Notes under the pieces: model-generated
What the model was told of the DNA's origin: nothing
The model's input: only the letters and a program-made list of their open reading frames with translations
Database searches by the model: none
NCBI RefSeq assembly: GCF_000720635.1
Contig: NZ_JOCF01000070.1
Span: 1 to 42,042, forward strand
DNA: 42,042 nt
Direction: 5' to 3'
Source: Streptomyces sp. NRRL WC-3742
GTDB lineage: Bacteria; Actinomycetota; Actinomycetes; Streptomycetales; Streptomycetaceae
Program-made: the position numbers and the translations under genes
In this document: piece by piece, positions 31,757 to 41,230 of the stretch
How the letters are laid out: each line of letters starts with the position of its first letter
How positions within the stretch are numbered: the first letter of the stretch is position 1

Positions 31757-33070
31757 ATGAACGAGCCGCCAGGGCCTCCGTCCGCACGGGGGGCGGGCGA
31801 GGCGGGCAACGGCGGCTCGCCCTCCGGTGCCGGGCGCCCCGCCATGGCCGGGCGGATCGTCATGAGCACGGTCTCGGCCGTGCTGATCACGCTGACCTGC
31901 ATCCTGGTGCCGGTCTCGCTGCTCACCGTCTGGGTGCACGACATCGCGCTGGACACCGACCGGTACGTCGCCACGGTCGCTCCGCTGGCGACCGACCCCG
32001 CCGTCCAGGACGCCGCGGTCAACCGGCTCACCCGAGCGGTGGACGTGAAGGTGGACGGCCCAGCGGTCGCCTCCGACCTGGCCGCCTGGCTGCAGTCGCA
32101 GGGCCTGCCCCCCAGGGCCGCCTCCGCCGTCAAGGCACTCGGGCCGAAACTGGACGACGCCGTAAACCAGGTGGTCACCAAGGCTGCGACACAGGTCGTG
32201 CACAGCGACGCGTTCTCGACGGTGTGGACGCAGGCCAACCGCTCCGGCCACGCGGCCGTGGTCCACGCCCTCACCGGGCACGGCCGGGGCGCGGTCGGCG
32301 TCACCGACGGCACGGTCACCCTCGACGTCGGGACGGCCGTCGACCGGCTGAAGGACGAGCTGGTGGCCGCGGGGGTGTCCCCGGCCGCGAAGATCCCGGA
32401 CGTGAACAAGCAGATGGTGCTCTTCCAGTCCGACAAGCTGGCCAAGATCCGCGGCGCCGCGCACGCGCTCGACGTGGTCGGCAACTGGATGCCCGTCCTC
32501 ACCGTGCTGCTCGGCGCGATCGGCGTCCTCCTGGCGCGGCGCAAGCGCCGGGCCCTGGTGACCACCGCCCTCGGTGCGGCCGGCGCCTGCCTGGTGGTGG
32601 CCATCGCCTTGGTGATCGCCCGGCACTACTACCTCGACCACCTGCCCCCGGCCGTGCAGTCCCCGGCTGCGGCTGCGGCGATCTTCGACAGGCTGCTCCA
32701 CTTCCTGCGGATCAGCCTGCGCACCGCGATCGTGCTCGGCGTGGTGGTGGCACTCGGCGCGTACCTGTCCGGGGCGGGACGGTTCCCCCGTGCCGTCCGC
32801 GGCCGAGCGGACGCCGCTGCGGACTCCGCGGCCCGCTGGGGCGACGCCCACGGCGTGCGCACCGGACGGGCCGGCACCTGGACCGAGGCCCACCGCCGCT
32901 GGGTCGTCCTCGCGGCCGTGCTGGTCCTGGCCCTGGCGTTCGCCCTGTGGAACCACCCGACCGTGCTGACCGTACTGCTCCTCGTCCTGGTGCTCCTCGC
33001 GGTGATTGCCGTCCTGGCGCTGCTCGCCGCGTCCGGACGGGTGGGCGAAAGGCGCGGGACCGGTGAGTGA
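31757..33070 (+). CDS. Multi-helix membrane protein, unknown function
   Basis: The product is 437 residues from the ATG at 31757, after a GGGAG site. An N-terminal Pro/Gly-rich stretch (1-35) precedes helix 1 (IVMSTVSAVLITLTCILVPV). A large extracytoplasmic domain of about 180 residues (DRYVATVAPLATDPAVQDAA and onwards) follows. About five further helices include WMPVLTVLLGAIGVLLARR and PTVLTVLLLVLVLLAVIAVL. The arrangement is common among actinobacterial membrane proteins described only as integral membrane protein. Its stop overlaps the antiporter start by eight bases, so the two are translated together and may function together at the membrane. Confidence 0.8.
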   Translation: MNEPPGPPSARGAGEAGNGGSPSGAGRPAMAGRIVMSTVSAVLITLTCILVPVSLLTVWVHDIALDTDRYVATVAPLATDPAVQDAAVNRLTRAVDVKVDGPAVASDLAAWLQSQGLPPRAASAVKALGPKLDDAVNQVVTKAATQVVHSDAFSTVWTQANRSGHAAVVHALTGHGRGAVGVTDGTVTLDVGTAVDRLKDELVAAGVSPAAKIPDVNKQMVLFQSDKLAKIRGAAHALDVVGNWMPVLTVLLGAIGVLLARRKRRALVTTALGAAGACLVVAIALVIARHYYLDHLPPAVQSPAAAAAIFDRLLHFLRISLRTAIVLGVVVALGAYLSGAGRFPRAVRGRADAAADSAARWGDAHGVRTGRAGTWTEAHRRWVVLAAVLVLALAFALWNHPTVLTVLLLVLVLLAVIAVLALLAASGRVGERRGTGE

Positions 33071-34370
33071 CGTCGGGTGGGCAGGGGTGGCGGTGGCCGG
33101 TGTCACCGCCGCCTACGCGCTCGGCTCGCAACGGCTGGCGAGCACACCGGTGTCCGCGGCTATCGTGTTCGTCGGGGCCGGCATCCTGCTGGGGCCGGTC
33201 GGCCTTGACCTGATCAGCCTGCAACACGACCGCGGACCGTTGCTCGCCCTCCTGGAAGCCGCCCTGACCCTGGTGCTGTTCACCGACGCCATGGCCGTGC
33301 GTCCCGGGGACCTGCGCACCGGCGCCGCCTTACCGGGCCGACTGCTCGGCATCGGCCTGGTGCCCAGCATCGCGCTGGGCTGGCTGCTGGCCTGGCCGGT
33401 GCTGCCCGGGCTCACCGGGTGGGAGCTGGCGTTGGTGGGCGCTGTCCTCGCCCCTACCGACGCGGCGCTCGGCAGCAGCGCGATTGCCAACCCCCGGGTG
33501 CCTGCGCTGGTGCGCCAGGCACTGAACGTGGAGAGCGGGCTCAACGACGGCATGGTGCTGCCGTTCTTCGTACTCTTCCTGGCGGCCATCCCCGGCACCC
33601 CGTACGCCGAGGAGGGGGCCGGCGGGACCTTCTGGAGGGCGCTGCTGCTCAGCACCGTCCTCGGCCTGGCGGTCGGGGGTGGTGGCGGCCGGCTGTTGCA
33701 GTGGTCGCGCGAACGCGGCTGGATCACCAGGGAATGGCGTCAGATCCTCGTCCTCGCGGTGGCCGCGGCGTCCTACGGCTTGGCCGCGGTCACCCACGGA
33801 AGCGGTTTCATCGCGGCCTGGGTGGCCGGGTTCGCCTTCGCGTACGCGATGCGCGGCAGCGGGCCGGCGGTGCCGGACCGTGATGACACCGCCCACCTCG
33901 CCGAGGACCTGGGCAACCTGCTGGCCCTGTTCAGCCTGCTGGTCTTCGGCGCCGTGCTGCTCGGCCCCGCACTGGAGCACCTCAGCTGGCGCATCGTCGG
34001 CTACGCCCTGCTCAGTCTCACCGTGGTCAGAATGGTCCCGGTCGCCCTCTCCCTCGCCGGAACCGGGCTGAAGGCGCCCACCGTGGCCTACGTCGGGTGG
34101 TTCGGGCCGCGCGGTCTGGCCTCGGTCGTGCTCGGGCTGCTGGTCGCGGAGCAGCACGTCCCGGGGGTGGAACTGATCGGCCGGGTGGTCGCGGTCACCG
34201 TCGGCCTCAGCGTGATCCTGCACGGGGTGTCCGCGGTGGTGCTCTCGGACCGCTACGGCCGCTGGTACGAGCGCGCCGCCGAGCGTGACCCGGGACTGCG
34301 GGAGAGCGCTCGCAGGCCGCCCGCGATCCGGCACCGATGGGTCGACTCGACCGACGCACCGGGGGAGTGA
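33063..34370 (+). CDS. Sodium/proton antiporter, CPA1 family
   Basis: The product is 435 residues from a GTG at 33063, overlapping the upstream stop by eight bases. Twelve or so helices are visible. Family motifs include ALTLVLFTDAMAV, GAVLAPTDAALGSSAI (the TD site), ALNVESGLNDGMVLPFF (ND site, essential Asp), and AYVGWFGPRGLASVVLGL (arginine motif). All are intact, so transport looks possible. It exchanges Na+ or K+ for H+ across the membrane. The co-translated membrane protein upstream may be a partner. It is unrelated in detail to the broken antiporter at the left edge. Confidence 0.93.
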   Translation: MSDVGWAGVAVAGVTAAYALGSQRLASTPVSAAIVFVGAGILLGPVGLDLISLQHDRGPLLALLEAALTLVLFTDAMAVRPGDLRTGAALPGRLLGIGLVPSIALGWLLAWPVLPGLTGWELALVGAVLAPTDAALGSSAIANPRVPALVRQALNVESGLNDGMVLPFFVLFLAAIPGTPYAEEGAGGTFWRALLLSTVLGLAVGGGGGRLLQWSRERGWITREWRQILVLAVAAASYGLAAVTHGSGFIAAWVAGFAFAYAMRGSGPAVPDRDDTAHLAEDLGNLLALFSLLVFGAVLLGPALEHLSWRIVGYALLSLTVVRMVPVALSLAGTGLKAPTVAYVGWFGPRGLASVVLGLLVAEQHVPGVELIGRVVAVTVGLSVILHGVSAVVLSDRYGRWYERAAERDPGLRESARRPPAIRHRWVDSTDAPGE

Positions 34371-34398
34371 GTCCGCCGTCCGGTGTCATACCTCACCC

Positions 34399-34465
34399 GG
34401 TCAGCCCCGGTCAGCCCGGTCGGCCCCGGTCGGCCCCGGTCGGCCCCGGTCGGCCCCGGTCGGCC
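34399..34465 (+). repeat. Tandem 10-bp repeat (about seven units)
   Basis: GGTCGGCCCC is repeated head to tail, beginning with two degenerate units (CGGTCAGCCC) and ending GGTCGGCCAC. It lies 29 bp after the antiporter stop and before the sulfatase remnant. Copy-number change by slippage is likely. Each unit has a GGTC/GGCCCC core like one arm of the DosR-like boxes, but the spacing of 10 bp does not form the palindrome. Confidence 0.85.
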
Positions 34466-34544
34466 ACGTCCTGGCGATGTGCTTTCGAGGACCTGACCTA
34501 GATTCGACGAACCGCATCGTTCCGCGCGCACAGAGCAAGTGGCC

Positions 34545-35530
34545 ATGACCCGTCGTCCGAACATCCTGCTGATCGTCACCGCCGAGGAGCGGGCCGCGAT
34601 CCCGCGTTGAGCGGGGCACCCTCGGCACGATGCTGCGCCAGGCCGGCTACTACTGCACCTACCAGGGGAAGTGGCACCTCTCCAACGCGTACATCACCCC
34701 GCAGAACCCCGGACCGACCACCGACGCCCTGGAACCCTACGGGTTCAGCGAGTTCAACGACTGGGGTGACATCGACGGCGGCGCCTGGGCCGGGCTCAAG
34801 ATCGATCCGGTGATCGCCGGCCAGGCCGTGAAATGGCTGCGCAACCGGGCGCCGGTCGTGGCGCCCGACCAGCCCTGGTTCATGGCCGTCAACTTCGTCA
34901 ACCCGCACGACGTCATGAGCTTCGACTACGGGGGTTCCCCCCAGGTGCAGTTGCCCTTCGGGCTGGCGCACGCCGTGGTGGCGCGCGCGGCCGCCGACGT
35001 CCCGCTCTACCAACGCCGCTGGGAGTTCGACCTTCCCGCCAGCCTGAGGGACGACCTGTCCGGCGCGGCACCGGCGGTGGGCGAGTACGCCCGGATGCTC
35101 GACACCGTGTTCGGGCCCGTCGCCGACGACCAGCACTGGTACGACGGCCTCAACTTCTACCTGAACGCCATTCGGGACGTCGACCGCAGCATCGAACTCG
35201 TCCTCGACGCGTTGGAGGCATCCGGCCAGGCCGACCGGACCGTGGTCGTCTTCACCTCGGACCACGGCGAGGTGGCTGGTAGCCACGGCCTGCGCCAGAA
35301 GGGGAACCTGGTCTACGACGAGTTCCTGCTCTGCCACCCCGACGTGGCCGGCGGAGGCCGCACTGCGGCGCTCGCCTCCGCCGTCGACCTCGCGCCCACC
35401 CTCCTGGAGTTCGCCGGGCTGGACCGGGCGGCGACCGCCACCCGGTTCCCCGGGAAGCCCCACCCCCAGACCGGTACCGGCAGCCAGCGCCAGTACCTGG
35501 GCGCCGCTTGCGCGCAAACGGCGCAGGGGC
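34545..35530 (+). pseudogene. Arylsulfatase-family protein, internally deleted and frameshifted
   Basis: An ATG at 34545 gives TRRPNILLIVTAEERA, the standard sulfatase start, then a stop after about 21 residues. In another frame, from 34617, the body continues: LRQAGYYCTYQGKWHLS, WFMAVNFVNPHDVMSFDYG, VVVFTSDHGEVAGSHGLRQK and NLVYDEFL. The stretch that should hold the C/S-x-P-S-R formylglycine site lies in the missing part. A further small deletion follows YDEFL, and the match fades after about 35500. At least three lesions remove function. Confidence 0.85.
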
Positions 35531-35747
35531 CGTACCAGGTGCCCGGCCGCGCCCTGGGGGGGCGAACGGTCCGATCGGCGGGGTATCCACCAGTGTCCCC
35601 GTCCTCTCGCGTCGTCAGGTGCAACTTGCCAGGTGCAGTGACCAGCACCTTCGGCCGTCCCGGGCGGCGCGGCAAGCGCGCGACAGGCGGGCCGCACTCC
35701 AGACTGGCGGCGGCGGACAGGGCGCTCGGACGAAGGCGGAGGTACCA

Positions 35748-36140
35748 GTGGCCGAAGAGTCGAACGGACTCGACGACAGGAGGACCGGAGCCTGGTGGGC
35801 GCAGGGGCAGGAACCCGACTACCGCGCGACACTGGCCAACGAACGGACCTTCCTGGCGTGGAGCCGAACGGCCCTGGCACTGCTGGCGAGCTCACTGGCG
35901 GTCCTTCAGCTGGTCACCGGCGTGCCGGAGGCGCTGCGGCTGGCACTGTCCTGCCTGCTGGCCGCGCTCTCGCTCACCACCACCGTGCTGGGCTACGCCC
36001 AGTGGCGGATCCGCCAGCAGCGCATGCGGAGGGGACTTCCCCTCGGGCACGTGCCGGTGCAGGCTGTTCTGACCGCCGCCTTCCTCGTGCTCACGGGAGT
36101 GGTCAGCGCGGTGATCGCCGTGTCCCCGGGTGGCCGCTGA
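35748..36140 (+). CDS. DUF202 (YidH-like) membrane protein
   Basis: The product is 130 residues from a GTG at 35748 with GGAGG at 35737-35742. The family motif RATLANERTFLAWSRTALAL spans residues 27-46. Three helices follow: about 37-58, 62-82 and 102-122 (VLTAAFLVLTGVVSAVIAV). DUF202 proteins are small inner-membrane proteins without assigned function, often found in tandem pairs; here the partner is not seen and a decayed nitroreductase follows. Confidence 0.88.
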   Translation: MAEESNGLDDRRTGAWWAQGQEPDYRATLANERTFLAWSRTALALLASSLAVLQLVTGVPEALRLALSCLLAALSLTTTVLGYAQWRIRQQRMRRGLPLGHVPVQAVLTAAFLVLTGVVSAVIAVSPGGR

Positions 36141-36245
36141 CGGGGCCGGTACACCTGAGCGGACGAGCACCTGTTCGGCGGAGCGGGACCACGGCGGTCC
36201 TCGTCGTCGAGCGCCTGGGCGGGCGGCCGGCGTGCGGAGAGTGAC

Positions 36246-36395
36246 GACGGGACCACCTCCACGACGGTGTGGTCATGCGGGGCCCCGCCACCTTCGAGGC
36301 CGAGCCCCGCATCGCCGTCCTCGCCACCGCGCACGACACCCCCGAGGACTGGCTGCGCGCCGGCCTCGGGGTTCGCGGTCGTCATCCGGTCGGTG
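36246..36395 (+). pseudogene. Nitroreductase-like (Acg/Rv2032-type) remnant
   Basis: The frame DHLHDGVVMRGPATFEAEPR followed by IAVLATAHDTPEDWLRAGLG matches the region of DosR-linked Acg-type nitroreductases where LATxxDTPxDWLRAG is conserved. A stop precedes it and the rest is missing on both sides. It overlaps the 3' end of the channel gene on the other strand. Family-level identification from this short stretch only. Confidence 0.5.
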
Positions 36396-36963
36396 GGCCG
36401 CCCTCCGGCGGGTCCGTGAGTGGCTGATGCTGCTGGACGCCCTCCTGCACGGCCCCCACCAGAAGCCGCGCCACCACTCCGAGGACCAGCAGATCGGCGA
36501 CGATCTGGCCGATGGCCAGCAGCCGTGCGGTCTCCGTCTGCGGAACGATGTCGCCGAATCCGACCGTGCTGAACACGGTGACGGTGAAGTACAGCGAGCC
36601 CGTCCGGGAGAGCGGTTCACTGAAACTGGTCGGAGTGTCGCGGGCCATCAGGTAGTACGTCGCGGAGAAGAGCAGGAGAAAGAGGGGGAGCGTGGTGGCG
36701 AGTGTCTCCACGGCTTGCAACCGCGGGTGCGGGGACCGTGTGATCATGCGGATCTGCCAGGCCAGGAGCCCCGTGACGGCCAGCAGGCCCGCGATCAGCG
36801 CGAGCAGAGTGCGCGCCGTGAAGGGTTGGTCCATCGGCAGGAGGTAGTAGGCGGACACCATCCCGGCCGCCGTGAGGAGGCTCCGCACCAGCGTCAGCAC
36901 ACCCGCTTCATGGCGCGCCCAGGCCCGAGGTGCCCAGCGCCTGGGCTCTGGCTTGTGCTGCAT
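36382..36963 (-). CDS. Potassium-channel-family protein (two-TM ion channel)
   Basis: The product is 193 residues from the ATG at 36963, with CGGAGGCC upstream. Helices lie at about 24-42, 50-70, 88-107 and 140-165. The pore loop before the last helix carries the selectivity-filter-like sequence TVGFGD (133-138), the potassium signature T-V-G-[YF]-G. The preceding PL-SRTGSLYFTVTVF is the pore helix. No regulatory RCK domain follows. A longer frame upstream of 36963 is not supported. It probably conducts K+ across the cytoplasmic membrane. Confidence 0.88.
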   Translation of the reverse strand: MQHKPEPRRWAPRAWARHEAGVLTLVRSLLTAAGMVSAYYLLPMDQPFTARTLLALIAGLLAVTGLLAWQIRMITRSPHPRLQAVETLATTLPLFLLLFSATYYLMARDTPTSFSEPLSRTGSLYFTVTVFSTVGFGDIVPQTETARLLAIGQIVADLLVLGVVARLLVGAVQEGVQQHQPLTDPPEGGPPTG

Positions 36964-37158
36964 CGGGGCGGCCTCCGGAGAACTCCGACTGCGCTCGCTG
37001 TGCCGACCGTAGTCTTCGGACGGCACGCTCGCGCGACTTTGACCGCGACCGGCGCGGTCATACGTCCTCCTCCCGATGGTGGGGCAGATCAGCCGCCGAA
37101 GAAACCGGAGGGCATGCGGGGCTGCCCACATCCGCACGACACGACGTCCCCGGATCCC

Positions 37159-37482
37159 GTGAGCCGACGCGGCGGGCCGGCGGGCCGCGCACGTCTGCGG
37201 CGAATGTTGACGTTCTGGCTGCGTCCGGCGTTCGCGCTGCGCGTCGTCGGCCGTTTCCAGCGGATCGTCGGCTTCGACCGGTCGATGGCACCGGCCACGA
37301 CCGCGCTCTCGGCGTTGGTCCCGTTGCCGCTGTTGGTCTCGGACGCCGCAGTCGGCGCCGGGGGTGACACCGCGCCGGGGCGGGACTCGCAGCGCGCGGT
37401 CTCCGGCGCTGCGTCCGGATCGGGCTCCGGGGTTGAGGTCAGGTCTTCGTCACCAGGCGCTGGGCGGGGAGGTGACGGGTGA
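37159..37482 (+). pseudogene. YihY/BrkB family, N-terminal fragment
   Basis: From a GTG at 37159 the frame reads LTFWLRPAFALRVVGRFQRI, VGFDRSMAPATTALSALVPL, the usual start of the larger actinobacterial YihY/BrkB proteins. After about residue 70 the match is lost. The frame runs into sequence antisense to the MFS gene and stops at 37482. The remaining helices are absent. Confidence 0.65.
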
Positions 37483-39022
37483 AGGCGAACCCCGCGAGGG
37501 TGATGCCCCCGGTGGTGAGGATCGCGATCTTGAGACCGTCCAGTTGGGCCGCCGAGTACGCGTTCAGGAGCTGCTGGGCCTGGTCCGGTGGCACCGCGGC
37601 GTTGGCCAGCCCCGTCTGGACCTGCGCCGTGGGGACGAACTGCACACCTGCCTCGACTGCGATGCCCACCTGCTGCCGCACGGCGTCCGAGATCTGGGGA
37701 TTCCCCGCGATCTGCTTGTTGAAGGCTCCGGCGAGGGCGCTGATCAGGATCGCGCCGATCAGTGCGGTGCCGAGGGACGACCCCAACTGCTGGGCGGTGT
37801 TCTGCAGGCCGCCGGCCTCACTCCGCTCGGACTCGCCGACGCTGGACTGCACCACGTTGCCGAGCTGGGACGCGAGCAGCCCCATCCCCAGGCCGAGGAC
37901 CCCCATCGCCAGGGCGAACGACAGGTTGTCGACCTTCGGCTTGATGCCTGCGAGCAGCCAGACGATCGCTACCAGCATCACCACCAGCCCGACGCGAACC
38001 AGCCTCCGGGGTGAGGCGACGCGGGTCAGCGCGGACCCGCCCAGGGCCGCGAGCAGCATCGTGATGGAGACCGGGAGCAGCCGCACCCCCGTCTGGAAGG
38101 CGTTGAACCCTTGGACGACCTGGAGATAGAGCGGGACGACGAAGAAGAGGCCGAGCAGGATGGTGCTCTGGGTGAGCAGCATGGCGAGGCCGGAACGCAG
38201 GGTCGGGAGGCGGAGGAGTCCGAGGCGGACCAGCGGGTCCCCGCCGCGTGCCTCCTTGCGCCGCTCCCAGGCCGTGAACAGCCCCAGGAGCACCGCCCCG
38301 GCGGCGATGACGAACAGGGTCGCGGAGAACCCGAAGACCGTGAAGGGGGACTTGCGCGGGTGGACGAGCCCCCAGGAACTGCTCTGCAGCACGCCGAGGA
38401 CGACCAGGGCGAGGCCGGCGGCGGACAGCGCCGAGCCCACGGCGTCAAGGCGCACCCGGTCACCGGTGGCCGGGGACGCGTCGATCCAGCGCAGCAGCAG
38501 GAGGATGATCACGACCACGACGGCCTCGCCGGCGAAGACCAGGCGCCAGGTGAGGTACGTGGTGACCCAGCCGCCGAGGAGCGGTCCGACCGCGATGCCG
38601 ACGCCGGACAGCCCACCGATGACACCGTACGCGACGGCGCGGTCGCGGCCCTGGTAGGAGCCGGCGACGAGGGCGGCCAGTGCGGGCAGGACCATGGCGG
38701 CCCCGAGTCCCTCGATTACCGACCAGCCCAGGGCCAGCACCCACAGCACGGGGGCGCTCGCTGTCACCACCGACCCCACTCCGTACACGGTGAGCCCGAT
38801 CCCGAAGGCCCGACGGCGTCCCAGCTTGTCGCCGATCTTCCCGCCGGTGATCATGAAGGCCGCCATGACGAGTGCGTAGAGGGTGATGACGGCCTGGATC
38901 GCGGTGACCTCGGTGTGGAAGTCCTTGACCAGCTGGCTGATCGACACGTTCATCACGGCCGTGTCCAGCACCATGAGGAACTGGGCGGCGCCGAGGACGG
39001 CGAGGGCTCTCCAGTGCTCCAT
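37439..39022 (-). CDS. MFS drug-exporter-like transporter (DHA2, 14 helices)
   Basis: The product is 527 residues from the ATG at 39022, after GGAGCAGGA. Motif D1 of DHA2 exporters is seen in QFLMVLDTAVMNVSI (residues 15-29), and motif A in GGKIGDKLGRRRAFGIG. Motif C-like GLSGVGIAVGPLLGG follows. About 14 helices in total, with a long periplasmic stretch near residues 430-490. It exports an unknown lipophilic compound using the proton gradient. No regulator adjoins it. It follows the DUF2252 gene by 44 bp on the same strand and may share its transcript. Confidence 0.92.
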   Translation of the reverse strand: MEHWRALAVLGAAQFLMVLDTAVMNVSISQLVKDFHTEVTAIQAVITLYALVMAAFMITGGKIGDKLGRRRAFGIGLTVYGVGSVVTASAPVLWVLALGWSVIEGLGAAMVLPALAALVAGSYQGRDRAVAYGVIGGLSGVGIAVGPLLGGWVTTYLTWRLVFAGEAVVVVIILLLLRWIDASPATGDRVRLDAVGSALSAAGLALVVLGVLQSSSWGLVHPRKSPFTVFGFSATLFVIAAGAVLLGLFTAWERRKEARGGDPLVRLGLLRLPTLRSGLAMLLTQSTILLGLFFVVPLYLQVVQGFNAFQTGVRLLPVSITMLLAALGGSALTRVASPRRLVRVGLVVMLVAIVWLLAGIKPKVDNLSFALAMGVLGLGMGLLASQLGNVVQSSVGESERSEAGGLQNTAQQLGSSLGTALIGAILISALAGAFNKQIAGNPQISDAVRQQVGIAVEAGVQFVPTAQVQTGLANAAVPPDQAQQLLNAYSAAQLDGLKIAILTTGGITLAGFAFTRHLPAQRLVTKT

Positions 39023-39066
39023 CAGTCCTGCTCCGTGGGTTCGTCGAGGCGGCGTGGGCGTTCGCG

Positions 39067-40500
39067 TCAGACGTCGGAACGAGCGGTGACCCGTCCGGCG
39101 GCGACCGCGTCGAGCAGTGCCCGGTGGTCGCGTTCGTTCTGGTCGGCGTAGGCGACCGCGAAGTGGGCCAGGGCCCGGTCGAAGACGTCGCCCCGGCCCA
39201 GGTAGGCGGCGATCGCGATCCGGTCCCCCGACCGGGCGTGGGCGCGTGCCAGGGTCCAACCGCACAGCCGGCCGAACTCGTCCAACTCGTCCGGCGACAT
39301 CAGGCTGGGCTGCGCGATCCCCTTCCAGTCACGCAACTGGCGGACGTAGAAATCCCGTTCGCGACCGTCGACCCCCTCGACGTGCTGCCAGCCGAGGAAG
39401 ATGTCGCTGGCCGCCTGCATCAAGCGCTGCCCGGTCACGACCCGCTCTCCCTCGGAGGCGAACTCGCTGCGCCCCGCGTGGGCGGCCAGCACGGACTTCT
39501 GGGCCTCTTTCGCCTGGAGGAACAGCGGATCCCGGTCGTCCCTGCCCAGCAGCAGCACGATCCAGCAGCGGGTGCCCACGCTGCCGACCCCGACGACCTT
39601 GCGGGCCGTGTCTACGAGGCTGAACTGCCGGAGCAGCCTGCGCCGGTCCGCGGACAAGCTCCGGCCGTAGCCCTCGATCAGACGGTGGATCTCCTCCTCC
39701 AGCGCGAGGCGCTCGCGATCCGGGAGGAGGTCCGAGGCGGGCGTGATCAGCGGGGGATCGGGGGCGATGCGTCGCTCTCCGTCCACCTCGCGGGTGAGCT
39801 TGTCGAAGGCTTGCAGGCTGTTGCGGGTACGGGCCTTGGCCAGATTGGCGGAGAGTCGTTTCCGGGTGCCCCGGCGCAGTCGGCCCGAGACGGCCGCCTG
39901 CACCTGGTACGCGTCGGCCTTCGCGTACCAGACGTCGAGATGGCCCATCCCGGCGAAGGCGCGCATAGCCTCCCGGTAGGACCGCACGCATGACCGGACC
40001 GCTGCCTCGCCCTCCTCGTCGGCGAAGCCGTTCTCGCGTCCGGCGATGACGAGGCTCGCCGCCAGACGCTTCACGTCCCACTCCCACGGCCCCGGCAGCG
40101 TTTCGTCGAAGTCGTTGATGTCGAACAGCAGTTGCCGCTCGGGAGAGGCGAGCAGACGGAAGTTCAGCAGGTGTGCGTCACCGCAGAGCTGGGCCCGAAG
40201 CCCCGAGGTTGGCGTGCCGGAGAGGTCGGCCGCCATGATCGCCGCAGCACCCCGGTAGAAGCGGAAGGGTGATTCCGACATCCGGCCGTAGCGCACCGGT
40301 ACCAGCTCCTGGACCCGTGAGGCGGACTGTGCCTCGATGAGGTCGATGGGATCGGGGCGGTCCCGGCCCGGCGCGAAGTCGCCGTGTGCGGACCGTGGCG
40401 ACTTCGCCCGGGCCGTACGGCCCAGGTCGGCGCGTTCACGCGCCGACAGACGCGCCCGGAGGTGCTCTGTCCCGCCGCTCGGCATCGGTCCGTCCATCAT
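39067..40500 (-). CDS. DUF2252 protein (kinase-like fold)
   Basis: The product is 477 residues from the ATG at 40500 (a second ATG follows), with GAGGAGG upstream. Residues 107-114 (GDAHLLNF) and 127-133 (DINDFDE) resemble the catalytic and metal-binding loops of small-molecule kinases; WDVKRLA (141-147) is a family signature. The C-terminus is the helical stretch ALAHFAVAYADQNERDH. The substrate is unknown. A diverged C-terminal remnant of a second copy lies at 28847-28977. Confidence 0.9.
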   Translation of the reverse strand: MMDGPMPSGGTEHLRARLSARERADLGRTARAKSPRSAHGDFAPGRDRPDPIDLIEAQSASRVQELVPVRYGRMSESPFRFYRGAAAIMAADLSGTPTSGLRAQLCGDAHLLNFRLLASPERQLLFDINDFDETLPGPWEWDVKRLAASLVIAGRENGFADEEGEAAVRSCVRSYREAMRAFAGMGHLDVWYAKADAYQVQAAVSGRLRRGTRKRLSANLAKARTRNSLQAFDKLTREVDGERRIAPDPPLITPASDLLPDRERLALEEEIHRLIEGYGRSLSADRRRLLRQFSLVDTARKVVGVGSVGTRCWIVLLLGRDDRDPLFLQAKEAQKSVLAAHAGRSEFASEGERVVTGQRLMQAASDIFLGWQHVEGVDGRERDFYVRQLRDWKGIAQPSLMSPDELDEFGRLCGWTLARAHARSGDRIAIAAYLGRGDVFDRALAHFAVAYADQNERDHRALLDAVAAGRVTARSDV

Positions 40501-40695
40501 CCCGGGCCTCCTCGCGCATCACCCGAAAGGAGTGTTCCCACCTCTCCATACTCGGCCGTGTCATGGGCGGGCGCATCCCGCGCCGCCAGGTGAACCCCTC
40601 GCCGGGCCGTGGCGGGTGACCCGACCGACAATCGGAGAAGGGGCAGGCAAGCGGGGGCGAAGGCATGACGACCCGTCCCCGAGAAGGAGGACACC

Positions 40696-41145
40696 GTGAG
40701 CGACGACATCGACGTCTCCGAGATGGGCCCCGTCGACTACCTGGTCGTCGAGTTCCCTCAAGTGGGTATGAGAGGCGAGGGCCTGCCGTTGCTGATCGAT
40801 CTGGTGGACAGAGGCATCATCCGCATCCTCGATCTCCTGTTCATCACCAGACAGGCGGACGGTTCGGTGGTCGGTGTCGACATCTCCGACATCGACCGGG
40901 ACGGCCGGCTCGATCTCGACGTGTTCAAGGGGGCCTCCTCCGGCCTCCTCGGCGACGACGACATCAATGAGGCCGGTTCGGCCCTCGAACCGGGCTGCTC
41001 CGCCGGGGTCCTTGTCTACGAGAACCTGTGGGCCGCACCGTTCGCGAGCGCCCTGCGCCGCAACGGCGCCAGGGTGGTCGCCAGCGGACGCATCCCGCTC
41101 AACGACGTCATCGACGCCCTCGAAGCGGCGGAGGCCCGAGCCTGA
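40696..41145 (+). CDS. DUF6325-family protein
   Basis: The product is 149 residues from a GTG at 40696 with a GAAGGAGG site at 40683-40690. Opening MGPVDYLVVEFPQ and the middle DLLFITRQADGSV are typical of the family, followed by an acidic segment (DISDIDRDGRLDLDVFKGAS). The second half has VLVYENLWAAPFASALRRNG and AEARA. Proteins like this are often encoded next to SHOCT-domain genes, as here (gap 85 bp), and are considered stress-related; the function is unknown. It is divergent from the DUF2252 gene. Confidence 0.82.
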   Translation: MSDDIDVSEMGPVDYLVVEFPQVGMRGEGLPLLIDLVDRGIIRILDLLFITRQADGSVVGVDISDIDRDGRLDLDVFKGASSGLLGDDDINEAGSALEPGCSAGVLVYENLWAAPFASALRRNGARVVASGRIPLNDVIDALEAAEARA

Positions 41146-41230
41146 GCGGTGGCCGGGCAGCGATCGGTCCGATCGGCCCGGGCCACCCATCCCATCCACC
41201 GTGCACGTCACAGATCGGAGGCCGAGACCC

